Below are positions 50,321 through 60,134 of a stretch of DNA of 64,000 bases, in pieces. The notes under the pieces are model-generated. The model saw only the letters and a list, made by a program, of their open reading frames with translations. It did not search any database and was not told where the DNA came from. Position 1 is the first letter of the stretch; each line of letters opens with the position of its first letter. Source of the DNA: Gemmatimonadota bacterium (GTDB lineage Bacteria; Gemmatimonadota; Gemmatimonadetes; Longimicrobiales; Gaopeijiaceae); contig JAJDNC010000010.1 in NCBI GenBank assembly GCA_022340865.1, positions 1-64,000 on the forward strand, given 5' to 3'. Both the position numbers and the translations under genes were made by a program.

Positions 50321-52278
50321 TCGCAGTCGATCTCGAGGACGCGCACCCCGTCGAGGGGGAGCTGCGCCCGTACGCGCGTGCGACCTCCCGCCTCCACGGC
50401 ATCCAGCTCGGCCGCCTGGCCGTCCACGCGCACGGCGCGCACTCGGCTCCCCGCCACCGCAGGCTCGAACACCACCATGGGCGGCACCCTCCCCTCCAGA
50501 GGAGTGAGGACGAACCTGTGGGTGGGGCCGTCCCGGTGGTATTCCAGGGTCGCGCGCACGTCTCCCACCCGGACGTTGCGCACCTCGAAGGTGTCGCCGT
50601 CGGTGGGGAGGGTGGGCGCGAGGCCGAGACGACCCGCAGGTGCATCCGGAGCGAGACCCAGCACGCCGTGCGCCAGCGTGGCCAGGAGGATGCCCGCCCC
50701 GGGGGCGCCTGCGCGGAGCACATCGTTCACCGGATCCCAGGCGCCGCGACACCCCCCACCCTCGACGGGGCCCCCTCGAAGCCCTTCCCCGAGGACCCCT
50801 CGCCAGGCGGCGTATCCCTCGTCGGCCCGACTGGACACCAGGGCGCTCCACGCGGCCAGGCCCGGCCGGATGCCCTGCCCGCCGGGGCCGGGTGAGGTGT
50901 GTGAGGCTCCGCCGGGGCCGCCGAGGAGAGCTCGGAGGCGATAGGCGGCGCTGGACGGCGCGGTTGCCGAGGGCAGCATGGGCAGGCGTGCGGGACCATC
51001 TCCCACGGGGTCCAGGGTGGGTGGAGCCGTCCCGGCGCTCCGCAGCGTGCTCAAGGTCTCGAGGTCGGCGGCGTGATGCAGCGCGTCCGCCAGGGAGTCC
51101 AGCGCGAACGCCCACACCGCCCAACCCCCGCGGTCGGAGAGCTGGCGCGCCGTGTCGAGGCCACCGGCTCGCACGCGCCTGAGATGCCGGAGGGCCGGCG
51201 CGACATCGCCGATGGCCAGCGCGATGCGCGCGGCCAGGACCGTCGCCAGGGCGGCGGTGGGGACCAGGCCTCCCAGCCCCGGATCCGCTTCGGGCACCGC
51301 GCATTTCTCGAGTAGGCCGAGGGCTGCGGCCGCCGTCTCCCCGTCCCCGATGGCCAGCGCCCCGATCCCGGTCCAGAAGGCGTCTTCCGGGCGCACGCCG
51401 GCGCCGGGCGTCGCCCACCCCACAGCGGTGCGCACCCGTGAGGTCGCCCAGACCCACGCCTGATCCACCCCCGGCACCCCGGTGGCCAGCGCCAGCGTCC
51501 GGACGTGCCGCGGATCCGCATCCCGCACCGCTCGAACGGCGTGCGCACCGAGGGTCCACGCCGTCGTGAGGGTCGTCTCCACGCGGTGCGCCGGGCCGGC
51601 GGCCAGCACGAGCGTCACCGGACCCTCGCTCCCCACGGCCGCCGTCACACGCAGCCCCCCGCCCTCGGCCTCGTGGGCGCTCCAGGCTCTCGGCGCAGGG
51701 TGCACGCACACCTCCACGACGTCGTCGCCGTGGGCCCCGTCCGCCGCACGGAGTCCCGCTTCGCCCACCGCGTAGCGCGCATCGGCGGCACCGGGCAGGA
51801 TGTGGATGGACAGGTCCTGGACGGCGGGTGCAGATGCCCCCGGTGGCGCCATCCACTGCATCGCCACGGCCGGAAGCGTGGGCAGGGCCAGGACCGTCTC
51901 CAGCGTGACCCCCCGGGGACCCGCGAGCTCCCTGCGCAGGAGTCCCGGGGACGTCAATACGTTCACGCCATCCCCCGTGTGGGCATCCACCGCTCCCGCC
52001 ACGAGGCGGGCGCCGAGACGCACGGCCTCCACTCCGTGGCGCTCGGTGCCGCCCGCCGCCGCGTGGACGCCGGCCACCAGAAAGCGTCCGGGCCCGGACG
52101 GAGCCGCCACCGCCACCGCCGTGCCGGCGTCCTCCAGGACCGGGGGTGCGGTCCTGGCCGCGGGCGTCCCCAGGCCGGGATCGGGACGGATCCCCCGCCG
52201 GGCTCCCCCCGCCCCGGGCATCAGGTGGTGCCCCCTCGGCAACGCGGACAGCGTATCCGCGTCGGGACAGGCCGGCAC
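50317..52278 (-). CDS. Large protein, possibly a six-hairpin glycosidase-like enzyme
   Basis: 653 residues from GTG 52278. Parts read like an alpha/alpha six-hairpin glycosidase (GVDQAWVWATSRVRTAVGWA, EDAFWTGIGALAIGDGETAAAALGLL, RGGWAVWAFALDSLADALHHA, GRLGLAPTLPTDGDTFEVRNVRVG), comparable to GH15- or glycogen-debranching-like families, but I cannot assign one. The expected acidic catalytic residues are not certain. The start is doubtful: a good signal peptide (MLLTILVGVAVAPSAAG) begins at 52340 in a different frame, 62 bases upstream, so a frameshift is possible. Convergent with the histone-like gene, stops overlapping. Confidence 0.65.
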   Translation of the reverse strand: MPACPDADTLSALPRGHHLMPGAGGARRGIRPDPGLGTPAARTAPPVLEDAGTAVAVAAPSGPGRFLVAGVHAAAGGTERHGVEAVRLGARLVAGAVDAHTGDGVNVLTSPGLLRRELAGPRGVTLETVLALPTLPAVAMQWMAPPGASAPAVQDLSIHILPGAADARYAVGEAGLRAADGAHGDDVVEVCVHPAPRAWSAHEAEGGGLRVTAAVGSEGPVTLVLAAGPAHRVETTLTTAWTLGAHAVRAVRDADPRHVRTLALATGVPGVDQAWVWATSRVRTAVGWATPGAGVRPEDAFWTGIGALAIGDGETAAAALGLLEKCAVPEADPGLGGLVPTAALATVLAARIALAIGDVAPALRHLRRVRAGGLDTARQLSDRGGWAVWAFALDSLADALHHAADLETLSTLRSAGTAPPTLDPVGDGPARLPMLPSATAPSSAAYRLRALLGGPGGASHTSPGPGGQGIRPGLAAWSALVSSRADEGYAAWRGVLGEGLRGGPVEGGGCRGAWDPVNDVLRAGAPGAGILLATLAHGVLGLAPDAPAGRLGLAPTLPTDGDTFEVRNVRVGDVRATLEYHRDGPTHRFVLTPLEGRVPPMVVFEPAVAGSRVRAVRVDGQAAELDAVEAGGRTRVRAQLPLDGVRVLEIDCD

Positions 52279-52509
52279 GCTGCCGTCGCACCTGCCGCGG
52301 ACGGCGCGACGGCGACACCGACGAGGATCGTGAGGAGCATGGGGACGGGGGTAGGGGTTCGCAGGTGCAGGACCCGACCCGGCACGTTAGAGGGGTCACC
52401 GGGCCGGGGTCCAGGGGACCGCTTCGCCCCTGGAGGTTCGAAGTGTCATGCGACGGCCGTATGCACTACACTATCGACCCCAGGGACCACTTTGCGGCAG
52501 GAGACGAGA

Positions 52510-53487
52510 TTGGGCGCCATCCGCGACTTCATGGACAAGCACTACCGTCATTTCAACGCCCGCGAGACGGTGTGGGCCGCCCGCGCCTATGAGGAGCACC
52601 TCGCAACGGGGGGCAAGATGATGGTCACCCTGGCCGGCGCCATGTCCACGGGGGAGCTGGGGATCATCCTGGCGCGCATGATCCGGGAAGGGAAGGTCCA
52701 CGCCATCTCGTGTACCGGGGCAAACCTCGAGGAGGACGTGTTCAACCTCCTGGCGAGCACCGAATACCAGATCATCCCGTCGTGGCGGGAGCTGGCGGCC
52801 TCCGACGAGGTGGCGCTCTACGATCGCGGCATGAACCGCGTCACGGACACGTGCATCCCCGAGACCGTGATGCGCCACCTGGAGAAGCGGCTGGTGAAGA
52901 TCTGGTCGGAGGCCGCGGAGAAGGGGGAGCGCTACACGCCGGCGGAGATCATGTTCAAGGTGCTCTCGGACGCGAGCCTGAAGGAGCACTACCAGATCGA
53001 TCCCGCGCACTCGTGGATGCTGGCCGCCATGGAGATGGGCGTTCCCGTGTGGGCTCCCGGGTGGGAGGACTCCACCACGGGGAACATCTTCTCCGCCTCG
53101 GTGATGAGCGGGAAGGTCAAGCACCACACCTGCGTGAAGACCGGCACGGAGCAGTTCCAGCAGATCATGGAGTGGTACCAGGCCAACCACGGCGCCGACG
53201 AGGACAGGCCCTCGGTGGGCTTCTTCCAGATCGGGGGCGGCATCGCCGGTGACTTCGCCATCTGCGCGGTGCCTTGCCTGATCCAGGACCTGCGTAGGGA
53301 CGTGCCGTTCTGGGGGTACTTCGCCCAGATCACCGATGCGGTGACCAGCTACGGAGGGTACTCCGGGGCGCCGCCGAACGAGAAGATCACCTGGGGGAAG
53401 ATCGCGGCGGACACCGCCCGCTTCTTCATCAACTCCGACGCGTGCGTGGTGGCGCCGCTGATCTTCGCGTACGTGCTGGGAGACTGA
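52510..53487 (+). CDS. Deoxyhypusine synthase-like enzyme
   Basis: 325 residues. The TTG at 52510 has AGGAG six bases upstream. Deoxyhypusine synthase features are kept: LAGAMSTGELGIILARMIREG, AISCTGANLEEDVFNLL, SWMLAAMEMGVPVWAPGWEDSTTGN, FFQIGGGIAGDFAICAVPC and the catalytic-lysine segment NEKITWGKIAADT. Bacteria lack eIF5A, so homologues are thought to make homospermidine or modify another amine-containing target, using spermidine and NAD. Which is true here is unknown. Confidence 0.92.
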   Translation: MGAIRDFMDKHYRHFNARETVWAARAYEEHLATGGKMMVTLAGAMSTGELGIILARMIREGKVHAISCTGANLEEDVFNLLASTEYQIIPSWRELAASDEVALYDRGMNRVTDTCIPETVMRHLEKRLVKIWSEAAEKGERYTPAEIMFKVLSDASLKEHYQIDPAHSWMLAAMEMGVPVWAPGWEDSTTGNIFSASVMSGKVKHHTCVKTGTEQFQQIMEWYQANHGADEDRPSVGFFQIGGGIAGDFAICAVPCLIQDLRRDVPFWGYFAQITDAVTSYGGYSGAPPNEKITWGKIAADTARFFINSDACVVAPLIFAYVLGD

Positions 53488-53588
53488 AGCGCGGGACGCG
53501 ACGGGGCGCCACCGGTCATGGGTGGGCGGCCCGTGACCGTCACCGCCGTGCCTTCAAAGCGGTGACGTCCGAGGCTATTTTTCTAGGC

Positions 53589-53594
53589 TATACT
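53589..53594 (+). promoter_or_regulatory. Probable -10 element of typA
   Basis: TATACT in a short AT-rich stretch (53575-53600) 35 bases before the TypA start. No good -35 at the right distance is visible. Confidence 0.45.
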
Positions 53595-53628
53595 ACGAAC
53601 CCCGGAAGACCCCTCGCGTCACGCAGTC

Positions 53629-55470
53629 ATGCCCATCCGCAACATCGCGATCATCGCCCACGTCGACCATGGCAAGACGACGTTGGTGGACCAGATGTTC
53701 CGCCAAGCCGGCGTCTTCCGGGCGAACCAGGCCGTGGAGACCCGCGTCTTGGACTCGAACCCGCTGGAGCGGGAGCGAGGGATCACGATCCTGTCCAAGA
53801 ACACGGCGGTGCACTGGCACGGCATCAAGATCAACATCGTGGACACCCCCGGGCACGCGGACTTCGGCGGCGAGGTGGAGCGTATCCTGCGCATGGTGGA
53901 CGGGGTGGTGCTGCTCGTGGACGCCGCCGAGGGTCCCATGCCCCAGACGCGCTTCGTCACGCGCAAGGCCCTGGAGCTCGGGCTCCTTCCCCTCGTGGTG
54001 GTCAACAAGGTGGACCGTGCCGACGCTCGTGTTCGCCAGGTGCACGACGAGGTGCTGGAGCTGCTCATGGACCTGGAGGCCACCGACGCGCAGCTCGACG
54101 CGCCGTTCCTGTACGCCTCCGGGCGCGAGGGCTGGGCGTCCCGCGACCCAGACCACCGGGGCGGTGACCTGACACCTCTCTTCGAGACCATCGTCGACCA
54201 CTTCCCCCCGCCGCAGGTGGACGGGGAAGGGCCGTTCCAGATGCTCATCTCGACGCTGGACTTCTCGACCTACGTGGGACGCATCGCCATCGGCCGCATC
54301 GAGCGCGGCACCGTCCGGGTCGGCGACCGGGTGGCGCTCCTGCCGCTGGGCGAGCCGGGGCCCGTGGCCGAGGACGAGGGCGAGACGTCGCGCGTCCTGA
54401 AGCTCTTCACCTTCCTGGGCCTGGAGCGCCTGGACGTGGAGGAGGCCGGCGCGGGGGACATCGTGGCGCTGGCGGGTCTCGAGGGCGTGGAGATCGGCAA
54501 GACCGTCACCGATCCCGAGCATCGCGACCGCCTGCGCGGCATCGCGGTGGAGGAGCCCACGCTGTCAGTGGACTTCACCGTGAACAACTCGCCCTTCGCG
54601 GGACAGTCGGGGAAGTACGTCACGACCCGGCAGGTGCGCGAGCGGCTCTTCCGGGAGCTGGAGCGGAACGTCGCGCTCCGCGTCGAGGACACCGAGCAGC
54701 CCGACACCTTCACCGTGAGCGGACGCGGTGAGCTGCACCTGACCATCCTCATGGAGACCATGCGCCGCGAGGGGTACGAGTTCCAGGTGTCACGGCCCCG
54801 GGTCATCACCCGGAAGGACCCCGACGGCAGGATCCTGGAGCCGTACGAGGAGGCGGTGGTGGAGGTCCCCGCCGAGATGGTGGGCACGGTGATCGAGAAG
54901 ATGGGCCCGCGCCGCGGCGAGATGCAGGAGATGAAGGCCATGGACTCCGGGAGCACGCGCCTCCGCTTCCGCGTGCCCGCGCGGGGGCTCTTCGGGTACC
55001 GCTCGGAGTTCATGACCGACACCCGGGGCGAGGGGATCCTGCACCACAACTTCCACTCCTGGGGTCAGTGGTCGGGCGCCCTGCGGGGGCGCAGCCGCGG
55101 TGTGCTGGTCGCCGACCGGGAGGGGGCGGCCGTGGGGTTCGCGCTCTTCAACCTGCAGGAGCGGGCGACCATGTTCGTCAGCCCCGGGGAGCCGGTCTAC
55201 GCGGGCATGATCGTCGGCGAGAACGTTCGTACCGACGACATGGACGTGAACGTCACCAAGGAAAAACGGCTCACGAACATGCGCACGACGGCGTCGGACG
55301 AGAACATCAAGCTGGAGACGCCGCGCAGGCTCACCCTGGAGCTGGCCCTGGAGTTCATCGAGGAGGACGAGCTCATCGAGATCACTCCCGACGCGGTCCG
55401 CCTGCGCAAGCGGGTCCTCGACCAGAACCTCCGGCGGAAGGCGAGCCGGTCGGCGAACCGGATGGCCTAG
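53629..55470 (+). CDS. typA: Translational GTPase TypA/BipA
   Basis: 613 residues, full length. G1 [10 protein letters not shown], switch [13 protein letters not shown]3 [15 protein letters not shown]4 [11 protein letters not shown]. Domain II ([17 protein letters not shown]), EF-G-like domains III and V ([40 protein letters not shown]) and the TypA-specific C-terminal domain (GIVLHHNF-type [45 protein letters not shown]). It binds ribosomes and is needed for assembly under stress and cold. Monocistronic by appearance. Confidence 0.97.
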   Translation: MPIRNIAIIAHVDHGKTTLVDQMFRQAGVFRANQAVETRVLDSNPLERERGITILSKNTAVHWHGIKINIVDTPGHADFGGEVERILRMVDGVVLLVDAAEGPMPQTRFVTRKALELGLLPLVVVNKVDRADARVRQVHDEVLELLMDLEATDAQLDAPFLYASGREGWASRDPDHRGGDLTPLFETIVDHFPPPQVDGEGPFQMLISTLDFSTYVGRIAIGRIERGTVRVGDRVALLPLGEPGPVAEDEGETSRVLKLFTFLGLERLDVEEAGAGDIVALAGLEGVEIGKTVTDPEHRDRLRGIAVEEPTLSVDFTVNNSPFAGQSGKYVTTRQVRERLFRELERNVALRVEDTEQPDTFTVSGRGELHLTILMETMRREGYEFQVSRPRVITRKDPDGRILEPYEEAVVEVPAEMVGTVIEKMGPRRGEMQEMKAMDSGSTRLRFRVPARGLFGYRSEFMTDTRGEGILHHNFHSWGQWSGALRGRSRGVLVADREGAAVGFALFNLQERATMFVSPGEPVYAGMIVGENVRTDDMDVNVTKEKRLTNMRTTASDENIKLETPRRLTLELALEFIEEDELIEITPDAVRLRKRVLDQNLRRKASRSANRMA

Positions 55471-55516
55471 CGGAGCCCTCCCGCCGGCGGAGGGGGATGC
55501 GTGAGCGGGCGTCGTC

Positions 55517-57013
55517 TCAGCCGTCTCGGAGAGGGAGCCTGATGCGCACCGTGGTGCCGTGTCCGAGGGTGCTCGTCAGCACGACGTCACCACCGTGCTG
55601 GCGTATGATGCCGTAGACCAGCGAGAGGCCCAGCCCAGCCCCTGCCGACGTCATCTGGCGCGCCTTCGTCGAGTAGTAGGGCTCCATGGCGCGCTCCAGG
55701 GTCGTGTCGCTCATGCCCAACCCCGTGTCGGTGAGATCGAGCACCGCCCAGTTGCCGCCCTCGCCGGTGGAAGTGGACAGCGCTACGCCGATCCTCCCGC
55801 CGTCGGGCATGGCGTCCACGGCGTTGGAGACGAGGTTCTCCAGCACCTCCACCAGGCCTCCCGGGTCCAGGTCCACGTGCACCGGGTCATCGGGGACCTC
55901 CACGTTCACCGTGACTCCCGGCGCCGGGTCGAGCCGCTCGGCCCAGGCCACCATGAACGCGCGCAGGTTCATGCGCTCGGAGTGGATCTCGTCCACCGCG
56001 CTGATGGAGCGGAGCTTGGCCAGCATGTGGGTGGCCCTGAGGAGGCCCCGCTCCGCATCCTGCAGATCGGTCCGCGCCGCGCCGTCCTCTGCGGACAGCG
56101 CCTCCGCGGCGAGCTGCACGCTGCCGAGGACGGACGTGAGGACGTTGTTCAGCGAGTGGGACATGCCGCCGGCCAGGCGCGTGGCGGACTCCATTCGGCG
56201 CATCCGGTGCAGGTCCGATTCGACCCTGAGGCGATCGGTCACGTCGTCCAGCGCCCCCTCGTAACAGACCACCGCTCCCGAGGTGTCGCGGATGGCGTGG
56301 GAGGTGATGCGTACGGTGATGACATTCCCGTCCTGGCGCCGCAGACGAGCATAGACGCCCGTCGGGCCCACCCCTTCCTCGATGTCGCGGAGCACGCGCT
56401 CTCGATCCGCGGAATCCAGGTAGACGTCCCGCCCGAGGCTCATGCCGAGGAGCGCGGAGGCATCCTCGTAGCCCAGCATGTGCGCCAGGGCCGGGTTGGC
56501 ATACAGGAGCAGACCCTCCGGGCTCGAGCGGTAGATGCCGATGGGGGCGGTCCGGACGAGCCGATGGTAGAGCTCTCCGGAGGAGTCGGTCCACGAGCGG
56601 AGGGACGACTCGTCCGGAGGGGCGGCGTGCTCGGTCTCAAGATGGACGAGAACCGCCATGGTGACCGTTCGGTCCGCCAGGGTCAGGTTCGAGAGCGAGA
56701 TCTCCACCGGCGCCTCCGTACCGTCCGTCCGCAGAGCGAGCATGCCGCGGATCCTCCCCATGGGCCGGCGCCCCCGCCGCTTGGCGAAGCGGTCCCGATG
56801 GGCGACGTGCGCCTCGCGGAAGCGGTCGGGAATCAGATCCTCGACGCTGCGCCCCACGAGTTGGCCCGTCCCGCACCCGAAGAGCACGTCGGCCTTGGGG
56901 TTCCCGAAGACCACGCGCCCGTCGTCGGCCACCAGCAGCACCGCGTAGGGGGCGGCGTTGAGCGTGGTCGCCACCGGCGGGTCGATTACCATGAACGGTT
57001 CCGTCTTCTTCAC
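55517..57013 (-). CDS. Soluble double-PAS sensor histidine kinase
   Basis: 498 residues. PAS1 about 15-115 (AAPYAVLLVADDGRVVFGNPKADVLFG), PAS2 about 140-255 (APIGIYRSSPEGLLLYANPALAHMLGY, then a PAC strand GNVITVRITSHAIRD), HisKA with the acceptor in AGGMSHSLNNVL, and HATPase with LENLVSNAVDAMP, TDTGLGMSD and SAGAGLGLSLVYG. No membrane segment and no response regulator nearby, so an orphan kinase. The GTG start overlaps the P1 peptidase stop as GTGA and has CGGAG seven bases upstream. Confidence 0.9.
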   Translation of the reverse strand: MKKTEPFMVIDPPVATTLNAAPYAVLLVADDGRVVFGNPKADVLFGCGTGQLVGRSVEDLIPDRFREAHVAHRDRFAKRRGRRPMGRIRGMLALRTDGTEAPVEISLSNLTLADRTVTMAVLVHLETEHAAPPDESSLRSWTDSSGELYHRLVRTAPIGIYRSSPEGLLLYANPALAHMLGYEDASALLGMSLGRDVYLDSADRERVLRDIEEGVGPTGVYARLRRQDGNVITVRITSHAIRDTSGAVVCYEGALDDVTDRLRVESDLHRMRRMESATRLAGGMSHSLNNVLTSVLGSVQLAAEALSAEDGAARTDLQDAERGLLRATHMLAKLRSISAVDEIHSERMNLRAFMVAWAERLDPAPGVTVNVEVPDDPVHVDLDPGGLVEVLENLVSNAVDAMPDGGRIGVALSTSTGEGGNWAVLDLTDTGLGMSDTTLERAMEPYYSTKARQMTSAGAGLGLSLVYGIIRQHGGDVVLTSTLGHGTTVRIRLPLRDG

Positions 57014-58236
57014 CGCACGGCTCCGTACTTCTTCAGCACCGCCAACGTCTCGGCCAGGGGGAGAGCCTGTATCGTGTGGCCGTTGCTGGTCACCGTGACG
57101 GCCTTGAGCAGGGAGTTGTAGATGGCCTCCTGGGTGGCCTCCACCGTGGCCTCGAAGAGGCCGCTCATGCTGACGTTGTTCAGATCGTCCACCGAGTGCA
57201 CGCCGGGCGTGATGGTGCGACGCACGCCGTTGGCGGTGGAGAACGCGATCACGTAGTCGCCGGACCCGTTGGCGGCGTAGGAGCCGGTGCGCGCGAGGCC
57301 CATGATCGCGCGCTTCGCCAGGCGGCCGAGGTTGCGGTCGGAGAGCGGCGCGTCGGTGGCCACCACCATCATGCACGAGCCCCACTCCTGCTTGTCGGAG
57401 GTCGGGTCGTAGGGGGCGCCGTCCGGGGTCGCCCCTCCCATGCCGCCGCCGCCCTCCACCTGATCCTTGAACGCGTACTGGCCTAGCGCCTGGCCCACGG
57501 GCGCGCCGTTCATCAGGAGGATCCCGCCGAAGTTGGTCTGCACCAGCACGCCCACGGTATAGCCCCCCAGGGACTCCGGGAGCACGCGCGAGCTCGTGCC
57601 GATGCCGCCCTTCCATCCGAAGGCGATGGTGCCGGCGCCGGCACCGACGGCCCCCTCCTCCACCGGGCCTCCCTTGGCGGACTCCAACGCGCTCACCACG
57701 TCCTCCGGCTCGATGGGTCGGATACGGATGTCGTTGAGGGTCCCGTCGTTGGTCTCGCCCACCACGGGGTTGATGGAGCGCACGTCCTGCATGTCCGGCC
57801 GGGCCAGGAGCCAGCCCACCATGGCGTCGGCCGCCTTCCACACGCATAGCGTGCACGTGAGCAGGATGGGAGTCTCCAGCTCACCGAGCTCCCGGACCTG
57901 GGTCACCCCGAGAAGCTTGCCGAAGCCGTTGCCCACGTAGATGGCTGCCGGCACCCGACTGAAGAACATGCTCCCGGGATGGGGGAGGATGGCCGTGACC
58001 CCCGTGCGCACGCTGTCGCCCTCGATGACGGTCTTCTGGCCCACCTCGACGCCGGCCACGTCCGTGATGGCGTCGTTCGTGCCAGGCTGGAAGACGCCCA
58101 CGATCAGGCCGATGTCCCGCGAGCGGGGACGGGCTGCCGTATCCCGCGCTGCCACGGCGGGGGGCCGGGGGGCTTGCCGACTCACGGTCGGAAGGGGAAG
58201 AAGCAGTAGGGCGGCGAGGGTGGCGACGCGGTGCAC
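57010..58236 (-). CDS. P1-family N-terminal nucleophile peptidase (DmpA/BapA-like)
   Basis: 408 residues with GTG start and a signal peptide (MHRVATLAALLLLPLP), so exported. DmpA/BapA motifs: TDVAGVEVGQKTVIEGD, RTGVTAILPHP, GVVGE-like NPVVGETNDGTLND, GGIGTSSRVL, and the self-cleavage site Gly-Ser in EWGSCMMVVATDAPL, which makes Ser the catalytic N-terminal nucleophile. Further NGSGDYVIAFSTAN. These enzymes release N-terminal beta- or D-amino acids from small peptides. Together with the POT transporter it supports peptide scavenging. Confidence 0.92.
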   Translation of the reverse strand: MHRVATLAALLLLPLPTVSRQAPRPPAVAARDTAARPRSRDIGLIVGVFQPGTNDAITDVAGVEVGQKTVIEGDSVRTGVTAILPHPGSMFFSRVPAAIYVGNGFGKLLGVTQVRELGELETPILLTCTLCVWKAADAMVGWLLARPDMQDVRSINPVVGETNDGTLNDIRIRPIEPEDVVSALESAKGGPVEEGAVGAGAGTIAFGWKGGIGTSSRVLPESLGGYTVGVLVQTNFGGILLMNGAPVGQALGQYAFKDQVEGGGGMGGATPDGAPYDPTSDKQEWGSCMMVVATDAPLSDRNLGRLAKRAIMGLARTGSYAANGSGDYVIAFSTANGVRRTITPGVHSVDDLNNVSMSGLFEATVEATQEAIYNSLLKAVTVTSNGHTIQALPLAETLAVLKKYGAVR

Positions 58237-58254
58237 GAAGACACCTCCATGAGA

Positions 58255-59151
58255 TCAAGGTCGCACGGTGTTGACGAGCATGAGGACCAGCAGCAGGGGA
58301 TGATAGATGAGGGATCCGAAGAAGATCCTCCGCGCCGCGCGATCGGAGAGCTCGCGGGCGGCGCGCATCCCCAGGGAGAGGAAGGCGCCGCTGGCGAAGA
58401 GCGCGCCCACCAGGTAGATCGCCCCGGTGTAGCCGAGCACGGTGGGCAGCGTGCAGAGGGGAACCAGCACCGCGGTCCACGCCACCATGTGCCGACCCAC
58501 GACCCTGCCGGCGGCGTCGTGGGGCGGAATGAGCTTGAAGCCGACACGCGCATAGTCCCTGCGGAGCATCCAGGCGAGGCCGAGGACGTGGGGGAGCTGC
58601 CATGCGTAGGCCAGCGCGAAGAGCGCCAGGCCTCCCCGGCTGAGGGCCCCGGTGGCCGCGCTCCAGCCGATGAGCGTCGGGAGCGCGCCGGGCACGCCTC
58701 CGGCCAGCGTCGCCAGCGAGGAGCGCGTCTTCAACGGCGTGTACACCCCGTGATACGCCGCCGCGGAGAGCGCGGCCAGCCCCGCGGGAAGGGGCCCCAC
58801 CAGAAGGGCGAGATACAGGATGCCGACCATCATGAGCGTGGTGCCGAAGACCCACCCCTCGGTGGAGGACAGCCTTCCCGACGGGATGGGACGGTTCCGC
58901 GTGCGCACCATGCGGGCGTCGTAGTCGCGCTCCACCCACTGGTTCACGGCCAGCGCGCCGGCGGTGGCCATGCCGGTACCCAGCATCGTGTTGATGGCGA
59001 GCATGAGATCGACATGGCCGTGAGACGCCACGTACGCGCTCACGCCCGCCGTGATCATGACGTAACCGGCGATGCCCGGTTTCGTAAGCTCGTAGTAGGC
59101 GCGAAGGAGGGCGGAGCCTTCGGCGCGGGTCGACGTGATGACGGAGTCCAT
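58255..59151 (-). CDS. ctaB: Heme O synthase (protoheme IX farnesyltransferase)
   Basis: 298 residues, nine hydrophobic segments, UbiA superfamily. Both prenyltransferase motifs fit CtaB: NQWVERDYDARMVRTRNRPI (N/DxxxD) and the second region VYTPLKTRSSLATLAGGVPGALP. Loop DYARVGFKLIP is also typical. It farnesylates heme b for heme-copper oxidases, so the organism has an aa3- or bo-type terminal oxidase encoded elsewhere. It lies 18 bases upstream of the P1 peptidase on the same strand. Confidence 0.95.
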   Translation of the reverse strand: MDSVITSTRAEGSALLRAYYELTKPGIAGYVMITAGVSAYVASHGHVDLMLAINTMLGTGMATAGALAVNQWVERDYDARMVRTRNRPIPSGRLSSTEGWVFGTTLMMVGILYLALLVGPLPAGLAALSAAAYHGVYTPLKTRSSLATLAGGVPGALPTLIGWSAATGALSRGGLALFALAYAWQLPHVLGLAWMLRRDYARVGFKLIPPHDAAGRVVGRHMVAWTAVLVPLCTLPTVLGYTGAIYLVGALFASGAFLSLGMRAARELSDRAARRIFFGSLIYHPLLLVLMLVNTVRP

Positions 59152-59341
59152 GGATCGCTGTGCTGCGGAGGCTGGATCGGCCGAAGTTGACTGCCCTCAC
59201 CTGGCGAATCAAGCGCCGGCGTCTCACGGCCCCCCCCCTCCGCGGGCCGGGGGCCGGCGAAACCTCGTCGGGGACCATCCTGTAGTAGACGGTAGTATCA
59301 CCATAGGCAGGCCGCCCGCGAGCGCGGAAGCACCCACACGC

Positions 59342-60019
59342 ATGAGCCCTACGAACCCGCACGACCTGACCGCGTCCGACCGGCGACGCCGGGATCGGAC
59401 GGTGTGGCGCACGGCGCTCCTCGTGTCCGTGCTGTTCCACCTGTTGCTGGTGGTGGCGTGGCGGGGGCGGCCCGTCATTCCCCAGTCTCCCTTCGCGGCC
59501 GCAGGGCCGCGGGCCGGAGACGACCGCGCCGCGGCGGGCTCCATGCACGCCATGAACCTCAGCGCCCCGCAACCGCTTCCCATCACTCCGCCCCCGGTAC
59601 CCATCGAGGTGGCGATCCAGGTGAAGCCCATCGAGTTCTCCCCCCTGGCTGAGATGAACCCCGCCACCGTCATCGGCGACGCGCCGGGGAGCGGGGCGGG
59701 ACCCGGCACGACGACCGGCACGGGTAAAGGAGACGGCGGCACCGCGGACGCGGGACTGTACCGGCTGCAGCCGCCGACGCCCCGGGGCATGATCATCCCG
59801 CCGTCGGACAAGAGCCTGAAGGGCACCAAGGTGCAGGTGTGGGTCTTCGTCGACGACCGGGGCAAGGTGGTCCCCGACTCGACGCGTCTGAACCCCCCGA
59901 CGAAGGACAAGGGCTTCAACCAACGCCTCATCAACGAGGCCAGCGAGTGGGTCTTCCGCCCGGCCATGAAGGACGGCAAGCCCGTGGCGAGCTGGTTCCC
60001 CTACACGATCAGCATGTGA
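59342..60019 (+). CDS. TonB-like energy transducer protein
   Basis: 225 residues from the ATG at 59342. One membrane helix at about 25-42 (TALLVSVLFHLLLVVAW), a long Pro/Ala/Gly-rich periplasmic linker (PITPPPVPIEVAIQVKP, SGAGPGTTTGTGKGDGG) and a C-terminal TonB-type fold at about 150-225 (GTKVQVWVFVDDRGKVV, FNQRLINEASEWVFRPAMKDGKPVASW). It would couple proton-motive force to outer-membrane transport, but no ExbB/ExbD or receptor genes are here. Divergent from ctaB. Confidence 0.85.
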   Translation: MSPTNPHDLTASDRRRRDRTVWRTALLVSVLFHLLLVVAWRGRPVIPQSPFAAAGPRAGDDRAAAGSMHAMNLSAPQPLPITPPPVPIEVAIQVKPIEFSPLAEMNPATVIGDAPGSGAGPGTTTGTGKGDGGTADAGLYRLQPPTPRGMIIPPSDKSLKGTKVQVWVFVDDRGKVVPDSTRLNPPTKDKGFNQRLINEASEWVFRPAMKDGKPVASWFPYTISM

Positions 60020-60134
60020 GGGTTGCCGTAGAGGAAAGTGCCCAGGGTCATCGCCGCACCACGGTCACCCTGGCGAGCGACTTCCAGCGTGGTGAGGCCT
60101 TCAGGCCCGCCGTGCCGCCTCCGCCTCGACCCCC

